Source of the DNA: an uncultured Alphaproteobacteria bacterium | GTDB taxonomy: Bacteria > Pseudomonadota > Alphaproteobacteria > HIMB59 | Direction: 5' to 3' | Assembly: GCA_902617515.1 (NCBI GenBank) | Contig: CACMWX010000008.1 | Coordinates: 1-39,885, forward strand | Length of the DNA: 39,885 bases | Shown here: in pieces, positions 34,182-39,885 of the stretch | Layout: each line of letters starts with the position of its first letter | Numbering within the stretch: position 1 is the stretch's first letter | Made by a program: the position numbers and the translations under genes | Notes under the pieces: generated by a model | What the model saw: the letters and a program-made list of their open reading frames with translations, nothing else | What the model was told of the DNA's origin: nothing | The model's database searches: none

Positions 34182-34982
34182 ATGAACAATATAGTTAGTA
34201 TTCAGTCTACTGTCTTAAATGATAAAGTTGGAAATCATGCCGCCCGATCAATCTTGAGTCATAAAGGTTATAACTTTTATGAGATACCGACTGTAATTTT
34301 AACATCTCATAAAGCTGTAAAGGGCACCCTTCAAATCAATAACAACAGTTTAAATCCATGGATAATTTTTAATAAAGTCAGGAAAACATATAAATTAAGC
34401 TCAAATGATTTAACAATTATTGGCTACACACCCAACTTAAAGATTTCAAAATCGATAGGTAAAATTATTAACAAGCAAAATAGAATTGTTTTAGACCCTG
34501 TAATGGGAGATATAGGAATAGGTCTATATGTAGAAAAAGACGTTGCAAATTTTTTTAAAAAAGTAATTACGAAAGTAAAATATATATCAGCAAATTTTTT
34601 TGAGTGGTCATACTTAAATAATAAAGGTGTAAAAAACTATAGTATTAGCGAGATCATAGCCGACCTCAAATCATTTACGAGGGAGTTTAATAGTCAAGTA
34701 TTAATAAGAAGCATTCCAAAAAATAAAAAAATATTAAATATTATTTGTAATAAAAAAGAGGTTTTTGTCATAGAAACACCTTACATTAATTTTAAAGAAA
34801 GATTTCATGGAGCTGGCGACCAATCTACAGCTTTATATGCTCACTATATCTATAAAAAAAATACAACAAAAGAAATACTAGAAAATGTTACGAATGATAT
34901 TTATGATATTTTGCTAAAAAATAAAATACGTTCTAAAAAAAGAAAAAAAAGATTTAATGCTAAGAGCTTAAATAATCTTTGA
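34182..34982 (+). CDS. pdxY: Pyridoxal kinase (PdxY-like)
   Basis: This ribokinase-superfamily enzyme phosphorylates pyridoxal to PLP in the salvage pathway. The 266-residue product has the family blocks VSIQSTVLNDKVGNHAARSIL at the N-terminus, PTVILTSHKAVKG, VLDPVMGDIGIGLYV (about 106-120), SANFFEW and the anion-hole motif FHGAGDQSTALYAH (about 207-220), where the usual GTGD is GAGD with the catalytic aspartate kept. The final 25 residues are strongly basic (RSKKRKKR) and overlap the convergent asd gene by 23 bases, so the tail is probably a non-conserved read-on. Confidence in function is good; PdxY versus PdxK cannot be separated firmly. Confidence 0.85.
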   Translation: MNNIVSIQSTVLNDKVGNHAARSILSHKGYNFYEIPTVILTSHKAVKGTLQINNNSLNPWIIFNKVRKTYKLSSNDLTIIGYTPNLKISKSIGKIINKQNRIVLDPVMGDIGIGLYVEKDVANFFKKVITKVKYISANFFEWSYLNNKGVKNYSISEIIADLKSFTREFNSQVLIRSIPKNKKILNIICNKKEVFVIETPYINFKERFHGAGDQSTALYAHYIYKKNTTKEILENVTNDIYDILLKNKIRSKKRKKRFNAKSLNNL

Positions 34983-35991
34983 TCAAGATTTCTGCTATTT
35001 GCACGGTGTTTAAAGCAGCTCCCTTTCTTAAATTATCAGACACGCACCAAAAATTAAGACCATTTGGAATAGTAGGGTCTCTTCTAATTCTACTTATATA
35101 AACAGGGTCTAAACCTGCAGATTCAATCGGAGTTACGTACCCCTCATCAGCACGGTAATCGATCATTTTCAGACCAGGGGATTTCTTAAAAATCTCTCTT
35201 ATTTGGTCCTCATCATAAGGCTTTTCAAACTCGATGTTTACAGCTAGTGAATGAGATATAAATACTGGTACACGAACACAAGTTGCAGTTAGTTCAATGT
35301 TTTGATCAAGAATTTTTTTTGTTTCATTATACATTTTCCACTCTTCTTTGGTTTGACCATCCTCTAAGAAAACATCTATATGCGGGATAACATTAAAAGC
35401 AATTTGTTTGGTAAATTTTTCTTTCACTACTGCTTCATTAGCATAGATTGATTTAGTTTGATTGAATAATTCATCTGCAGCCTCTTTACCTGCTCCAGAT
35501 ACTGATTGATAAGTTGAGACGACAATTCTTTTAACTTTGAAATGATCATGCAAAGGTTTAACTGCAACTAGCATCCCCATAGTTGAACAATTAGGATTAG
35601 AAATGATATTCTTTTTTCTAAAGTCTTTTAGCGCCTCAGGATTAACCTCAGCGACTACTAATGGGACATCTGGATCTGTTCGAAAATGAGAAGTATTGTC
35701 AATTACTATACAGCCTTGCTTGGCTGCTTTAGGAGCAAACTCACTTGAAACTTTCGCACCTGGTGAAAAAATAGCTATGTCAGTATCAGAAAAATCATAT
35801 TCAGCTAAATCTGCTACTACAACAGACTTGTTTTCTCCGTAATCAATTGTACTTCCTTTTGAACGAGAAGAAGCTAAAGCGATTAAATCAGAATATTGAA
35901 TTTCTTTTTCATCAATAATATCTAAAACCTCTCTACCAACATTTCCAGTTGCTCCGACAACAGCAATTTTAGGTTTTTTAGAAGAAGCCAA
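34960..35991 (-). CDS. asd: Aspartate-semialdehyde dehydrogenase Asd
   Basis: Asd reduces aspartyl-4-phosphate to aspartate semialdehyde, the branch point to lysine, diaminopimelate, methionine and threonine. The 343-residue product has the NADPH-binding VVGATGNVGREVLDII, DNTSHFRTDPDVPLVV, the nucleophile C135 in SNPNCSTMGM, QSVSGAGKEA and the substrate and acid/base region RVPVFISHSLAVNIE with the catalytic histidine. It starts 1 base after the leuB stop and is the last gene of the rplS-leuCDB-asd operon, an arrangement known from alphaproteobacteria. It converges with pyridoxal kinase with a 23-base overlap. Confidence 0.97.
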   Translation of the reverse strand: MASSKKPKIAVVGATGNVGREVLDIIDEKEIQYSDLIALASSRSKGSTIDYGENKSVVVADLAEYDFSDTDIAIFSPGAKVSSEFAPKAAKQGCIVIDNTSHFRTDPDVPLVVAEVNPEALKDFRKKNIISNPNCSTMGMLVAVKPLHDHFKVKRIVVSTYQSVSGAGKEAADELFNQTKSIYANEAVVKEKFTKQIAFNVIPHIDVFLEDGQTKEEWKMYNETKKILDQNIELTATCVRVPVFISHSLAVNIEFEKPYDEDQIREIFKKSPGLKMIDYRADEGYVTPIESAGLDPVYISRIRRDPTIPNGLNFWCVSDNLRKGAALNTVQIAEILIKDYLSS

Positions 35992-35992
35992 C

Positions 35993-37075
35993 TTAAATTC
36001 TCTCGATTATTAAATCGCCCATTTTAGAACAGGAGACAAGAGTTTGGTCTTCATTTGTGTAAATATCTCCAGTTCTATAACCCTCAGAAAGAATTTGTTG
36101 GACAGCGCTTTCTACTTTATTTGATAAGTCTGGTTTATTGAGATTATATTTTAGCATCATAGACAAACTTAAAATGGTAGCTATTGGATTTGCTTTATCC
36201 TGACCTGCAATATCAGGGGCGCTTCCATGAACAGGCTCAAAAAGTCCATGTCTTTTGCCATTTTTTTCTTCCCCCAATGATGCTGATGGTAACATTCCAA
36301 GCGAACCAGTCAGCATAGCGGCACAATCACTCAGCAGATCTCCAAAAAGATTATCTGTAACTATTACATCAAATTGTTTTGGGTTTCTAACAAGTTGCAT
36401 GGCACAATTATCTGCTAACATATTTTCTAGTGTAATGTCTGAAAAATCTTTATGAGTTTCTTTCACAATCTCTCTCCAGAGTACACCTGTTTCCATGACA
36501 TTAGCTTTCTCGACAGATGTTACTTTATTATTTCTTTTTCTGGCTAAATCAAAAGCGACTCTAGCAATCCTATCGATTTCGTAATCGTGATAAATTTGTG
36601 TGTCAATCGCTTTCTTACCATTTGGTGTGTTTTCTATTCCTCGAGGTTGACCAAAATATACACCACCAGTCAATTCTCTTACAATCATAATATCTAAATT
36701 GTTTACCACTTCATTTTTTAAAGTTGAAGCTGAAACAAGAGCATCAAAAACTAAAGCAGGTCTCAAATTTGCAAAAAGTTCTAATTCTTTCCTCAAACCT
36801 AAAAGTCCAGCTTCTGGTCTTTTTGATCTTTCTACGTCATCCCACTTTGATCCACCAACTGCTCCCAATAATATAGCATCTGAATTTTTTGCTTTCTCTA
36901 AAACAGAGTTAGTTAAAGGTTCGCCATTAACATCATATGAAGAGCCTCCAACTAAATCTTTTTCATAGCTAGCATTAAGGCCTTGCTCATTTAATTTTTC
37001 AATTACTCTAATTGCTTGATCTGCAACTTCCACACCAATGCCGTCTCCTGGCAAAACTAAAATATTAGAACTCAT
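35993..37075 (-). CDS. leuB: 3-Isopropylmalate dehydrogenase LeuB
   Basis: LeuB oxidatively decarboxylates 3-isopropylmalate to 2-oxoisocaproate with NAD+ in leucine synthesis. The 360-residue product shows the family start ILVLPGDGIGVEVADQA, LLGAVGGSKWDD, the substrate-binding arginines in LGLRKELELFANLRPA, VRELTGGVYFGQPRG, VTDNLFGDLLSD with the metal-binding aspartates and the NAD+-determining LFEPVHGSAPDIAGQDKANP. It begins at the base before the leuD stop codon region with no gap, and is followed by asd after 1 base. Confidence 0.98.
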   Translation of the reverse strand: MSSNILVLPGDGIGVEVADQAIRVIEKLNEQGLNASYEKDLVGGSSYDVNGEPLTNSVLEKAKNSDAILLGAVGGSKWDDVERSKRPEAGLLGLRKELELFANLRPALVFDALVSASTLKNEVVNNLDIMIVRELTGGVYFGQPRGIENTPNGKKAIDTQIYHDYEIDRIARVAFDLARKRNNKVTSVEKANVMETGVLWREIVKETHKDFSDITLENMLADNCAMQLVRNPKQFDVIVTDNLFGDLLSDCAAMLTGSLGMLPSASLGEEKNGKRHGLFEPVHGSAPDIAGQDKANPIATILSLSMMLKYNLNKPDLSNKVESAVQQILSEGYRTGDIYTNEDQTLVSCSKMGDLIIERI

Positions 37076-37684
37076 TTAATTATCTTTAAATAACCAAGGT
37101 TTTTTATTTTTTTTATCCTCTTCGTAAGCAATAATTTTGTCTTTGTAACCAAGGGTAATGCCAATATCGTCTAGTCCCTGCAAAAGTCTCTCTTTTCTGA
37201 AATCTTCAATTTCAAATTTGATTAAATGGTTTCCAGCTTTGATGACTTGCTCCGGAAGGTCAATAGTGAACTCAATTTGATTTTTAGCTGCTGTCATTAA
37301 CTGATCAAGGTTTTCAGGGCTGACAACAATCGGTAAAATTCCATTTTGAAAGCAATTATTATAGAAAATATCAGCAAAACTTGTTGAAATTACGCTTCTA
37401 ATTCCAAAATCTTTAAGAGACCAAGGGGCGTGCTCTCTACTTGAACCACAACCAAAATTATCACCAGCAACCAAAATTTTTGACTGATCATAAGGAGATG
37501 TATTCAAAACAAAATCTTTGATGAGATTTCCATCGTTATCATACCTCATCTCATAAAACAAACTTACGCCAAGACCGGTTCTTTTAATTGTTTTGAGAAA
37601 TTGTTTTGGAATGATCATATCAGTATCGATATTAACAATTGGTAAAGGAGCTGCGATACCTTTTAAAGAATGAAACTTATCCAT
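37076..37684 (-). CDS. leuD: 3-Isopropylmalate dehydratase small subunit LeuD
   Basis: LeuD is the swivel-domain subunit that, with LeuC, isomerises 2-isopropylmalate to 3-isopropylmalate. The 202-residue product is of the long proteobacterial type. Landmarks are [23 protein letters not shown] at the N-terminus, [23 protein letters not shown] with the catalytic serine region, and [18 protein letters not shown]. Only 1 base separates it from leuC upstream and none from leuB downstream. Confidence 0.98.
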   Translation of the reverse strand: MDKFHSLKGIAAPLPIVNIDTDMIIPKQFLKTIKRTGLGVSLFYEMRYDNDGNLIKDFVLNTSPYDQSKILVAGDNFGCGSSREHAPWSLKDFGIRSVISTSFADIFYNNCFQNGILPIVVSPENLDQLMTAAKNQIEFTIDLPEQVIKAGNHLIKFEIEDFRKERLLQGLDDIGITLGYKDKIIAYEEDKKNKKPWLFKDN

Positions 37685-37685
37685 T

Positions 37686-39095
37686 TTATGTAAAATCTCT
37701 TATGTCTGAAATGTTTCCCGTAATAGCAGATGCTGCAGCAAGCTCAGGGCTCATTAAATGAGTTCTACCACCTCGGCCTTGTCTACCTTCAAAATTTCTA
37801 TTAGAAGTTGATGCGCACCTTTCACCAGGTTTTAATTGATCAGGATTCATACCAAGGCACATTGAACATCCAGCCTCTCTCCATTCAAAGCCAGCATCTT
37901 TTAAAATTTTATCAATTCCTTCTTCTTCAGCTTGTTTTTTAACTAAGCCTGATCCTGGTACTATCATTGCTTGAACGTGTGAAGCAATCTTTTTGTCCTT
38001 AACGATAGATGCAACTTTTCTTAAATCCTCAATTCGACCATTTGTACAAGAGCCAATGAATATTTTATCTAATTTTATGTCTGTAATTTTTGTTCCAGGC
38101 TTAAGGCCCATATACTCAAGTGATCTTTCTATACTTTTCTTTTTATTTTCTGTTTTAGCACTGCTCGGATTTGGTACTGTGCCTTTCACTGACACAACAT
38201 CCTCAGGGCTAGTTCCCCATGTCACCATTGGGTCAATTTCTGAACTATCTATAACTATTTCATGATCGTAATTTGCATCATTATCTGAGGGAAGAGATGA
38301 CCAGTATTCTACTGCTTGATCCCAGTGTTCAGTTCCTGGAGCATAAGGTCTGCCTTTTATGTAATTAAAAGTTGTTTGATCTGGGCTAATTAAACCGGCG
38401 CGAGCTCCAGCTTCAATGCTCATATTACAAATAGTCATTCTGCCTTCCATTGAAAGGCCCATAATAGATGAACCAGCATACTCAATTACATGACCAGTTC
38501 CTCCAGCTGTTCCAATTTTTCCAATTATGTACAAGATTAAATCTTTAGAATTTACACCAAAAGGAAGTTCACCATTGACCGAAATTCTCATATTTTTTGC
38601 TGGATTTTGAACAATTGTTTGCGTAGCCAGAACATGCTCAACTTCACTTGTTCCGATACCAAAAGCGAGAGCTCCGAAAGCTCCATGGGTAGAGGTGTGA
38701 CTGTCTCCACAGACAATTGTCATGCCCGGTTGGGTAATTCCCTGCTCAGGACCAATGATATGAACAATACCTTGTCTTTGGTCCATTAAATCAAAATATT
38801 GAATTCCATGCTCTTTAGTGTTTTTTGCTAGAGTTTCGACCTGAATTTTACTTTGTGGGTCCTCAATATTTTGTCTATTTATAGTAGGAACATTATGGTC
38901 TGCGACAGCTATCGTAGCCTCTGGTCGATGAACAGGACGATTGGAAATTTTTAATCCTTCGAAGGCTTGAGGGCTAGTTACTTCATGAACTAAATGACGA
39001 TCAATATATAAAAGATTAGTCCCATCTTCTCTTTGACCGACAAGATGCTCAGACCAGATTTTATCAAAAAGTGTTTTTGGGCCTTGGTTGCTCAA
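37686..39095 (-). CDS. leuC: 3-Isopropylmalate dehydratase large subunit LeuC
   Basis: LeuC is the iron-sulfur subunit of isopropylmalate isomerase. The 469-residue product has normal length, with [20 protein letters not shown] near the N-terminus, the aconitase-family block [28 protein letters not shown] and the [4Fe-4S] ligands in FIGSCTNGR and [10 protein letters not shown], followed by [23 protein letters not shown]. All three cluster cysteines are present. The gene starts 10 bases after rplS, tying leucine synthesis to a ribosomal-protein operon. Confidence 0.98.
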   Translation of the reverse strand: MSNQGPKTLFDKIWSEHLVGQREDGTNLLYIDRHLVHEVTSPQAFEGLKISNRPVHRPEATIAVADHNVPTINRQNIEDPQSKIQVETLAKNTKEHGIQYFDLMDQRQGIVHIIGPEQGITQPGMTIVCGDSHTSTHGAFGALAFGIGTSEVEHVLATQTIVQNPAKNMRISVNGELPFGVNSKDLILYIIGKIGTAGGTGHVIEYAGSSIMGLSMEGRMTICNMSIEAGARAGLISPDQTTFNYIKGRPYAPGTEHWDQAVEYWSSLPSDNDANYDHEIVIDSSEIDPMVTWGTSPEDVVSVKGTVPNPSSAKTENKKKSIERSLEYMGLKPGTKITDIKLDKIFIGSCTNGRIEDLRKVASIVKDKKIASHVQAMIVPGSGLVKKQAEEEGIDKILKDAGFEWREAGCSMCLGMNPDQLKPGERCASTSNRNFEGRQGRGGRTHLMSPELAAASAITGNISDIRDFT

Positions 39096-39105
39096 GATGA
39101 TACTT

Positions 39106-39777
39106 TTAGCTTTTAGTTTCTGCCTCTTCTATTTTTTTCTCTACAGGCTTTTCCTCTTTTGGCTCATCTTCAACTTTGGGTTCTTCTTGTGGCGATGATT
39201 CCTCTGATTTAGTCTCTTTAATTTCTTCTTTAGAGTTGTCCTCAGACTTAGGAGCTTCTTGAGATGAAGTTTCCTCTGTTTTGGTCTCTTTAGCTTCTTC
39301 CTTTGGTGAGTCGTCAGTTACAGGTGTATCTGATTTATTTTCTTCAGTACTAACTTCTGAAATCACTTCAACATCTTCGATTGTGGATACAAATTGGTTA
39401 TCGTCATATGATCGACCGTCAGTTCTTTCGGCAATTCTTGCTTTTTTACCAGACAAACCTCTTAGATAATATAATTTAGCTCTTCTTACATCACCAACTT
39501 TTACACGTTCGATTGAGTCGATAACATTACTGTATAATGGAAAAACCCTTTCAACACCTTCACCACTAGAAATCTTTCTAACAGTAAATGAAGAATTAAG
39601 ACCATTATTTTTTTTACCAATACAGACACCTTGAAATGCTTGCACTCTCTCTTTATTTCCTTCTTTGATCTTAACGTTAACTTTGACAGTGTCACCTGGC
39701 GCGAAGTCTGAAACCTTTGAACTTTTTAAAATCTGCTGAATTTGTGATTGTTCGTAATTTTTAATAATTTCATTCAT
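39106..39777 (-). CDS. rplS: Ribosomal protein L19 with long acidic repeat tail
   Basis: L19 binds at the interface of the two ribosomal subunits. I place the start at ATG 39777 ([12 protein letters not shown]): GGAG lies 6 bases before it, whereas the ATG at 39789 has no ribosome-binding site and would add only MEHT. The L19 domain occupies about residues 1-120, with [36 protein letters not shown] and [21 protein letters not shown]. About 100 further residues, absent from the usual 115-130-residue L19, form an acidic, Glu/Lys/Ser/Pro-rich tail containing two near-identical tandem repeats of 24 residues ([13 protein letters not shown]... and [13 protein letters not shown]...). The upstream fragment looks like trmD, its usual neighbour. 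Confidence 0.95.
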   Translation of the reverse strand: MNEIIKNYEQSQIQQILKSSKVSDFAPGDTVKVNVKIKEGNKERVQAFQGVCIGKKNNGLNSSFTVRKISSGEGVERVFPLYSNVIDSIERVKVGDVRRAKLYYLRGLSGKKARIAERTDGRSYDDNQFVSTIEDVEVISEVSTEENKSDTPVTDDSPKEEAKETKTEETSSQEAPKSEDNSKEEIKETKSEESSPQEEPKVEDEPKEEKPVEKKIEEAETKS

Positions 39778-39827
39778 TGTGTGCTCCATCCAATATTAAT
39801 ATATGGGTGGTATCGGAGCGGCATATT

Positions 39828-39885
39828 CTACTCATTTTTGTTTTTTTTTAAATAGTTTTTAAATAAATCTGGTCTATTTTTTTCA
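39828..39885 (-). CDS. trmD: Probable TrmD (tRNA guanine-N1 methyltransferase) C-terminal fragment
   Basis: The minus strand entering the window at 39885 is open for 18 codons, ending RPDLFKNYLKKNKNE at a TAG at 39830-39828. A short RPDL-containing basic tail is how TrmD proteins commonly end, and trmD normally precedes rplS. The 50-base gap to rplS fits one operon. The identification rests on this tail and on gene order only. Confidence 0.55.
   Translation of the reverse strand, partial: EKNRPDLFKNYLKKNKNE

Noticed and set aside
33980..38789. Open frames opposite sodB, leuB, leuC and other genes
   Set aside because: They are antisense shadows of conserved genes, without ribosome-binding sites or recognisable domains.
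39778..39789. Upstream ATG for rplS at 39789
   Set aside because: No ribosome-binding site precedes it, while GGAG is well placed for the ATG at 39777.
1..39885. Search for mobile elements, phage genes, toxin-antitoxin pairs and CRISPR repeats
   Set aside because: No transposase, integrase, direct-repeat array or phage-like protein was seen; the window is core and envelope metabolism.

Overview
The window looks like a piece of a small, AT-rich, streamlined alphaproteobacterial chromosome, most plausibly a marine SAR11-like or HIMB59/AEGEAN-169-like lineage. The signs are: low GC throughout; A-run-rich genes; tiny intergenic gaps; several convergent gene pairs whose ends overlap (7410-7413, 31871-31890, 34960-34982); an alphaproteobacterial SdhB start and trmD-rplS-leuCDB-asd order; and TRAP transport with a Tat-exported binding protein. 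The lineage is inference. No phage, insertion sequence, CRISPR array or rRNA is visible.

Layout. 1-4724: a partial gpsA (minus) diverges from glpD-glpK-lysR (plus), a glycerol-3-phosphate module. 4778-7413: acnA, complete except for two apparent one-base frameshifts, both at A-runs. 15594-7410 (minus): a tight TCA-cycle operon sdhCDAB-mdh-sucAB, lacking sucCD and lpd, whose SucB has no E3-binding domain. 15595-15889: divergent control region holding an 85-nt multi-helix RNA-like element. 15890-17790: TRAP membrane subunits dctQM, convergent across a strong bidirectional terminator with the 2-oxoacid-type binding protein takP.

23915-17840 (minus): two small proteins, a 26-residue membrane peptide, a YbgC-type thioesterase, acetoacetyl-CoA synthetase, thiolase, an EamA exporter and takP, mostly overlapping or nearly touching. 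Together with dctQM this could be a route for importing an oxoacid and converting acetoacetate to acetyl-CoA. 30181-23937 (minus): an envelope/glycolipid region with a GT-C (PMT-like) transferase, a tandem double PAP2 phosphatase, a secreted EF-hand protein, then (past a plus-strand tRNA-Arg) a DPM1-like GT2 and a polytopic membrane protein.

30182-30540: divergent control region with terminator-like hairpins on the plus strand and a 41-residue membrane ORF ending directly against a class III aminotransferase. 31871-34982: quinone oxidoreductase, a small heat-shock gene with a sigma-32-like promoter and a ROSE-like RNA thermometer, iron superoxide dismutase, pyridoxal kinase. 39885-34960 (minus): trmD tail, rplS with a long acidic repeat tail, leuC, leuD, leuB, asd.

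Most worth following: the structured element at 15756-15840, the double A-run frameshift in acnA, the PSBD-less SucB, the hsp20 thermometer, and the orphan plus-strand terminator at 30355-30388.
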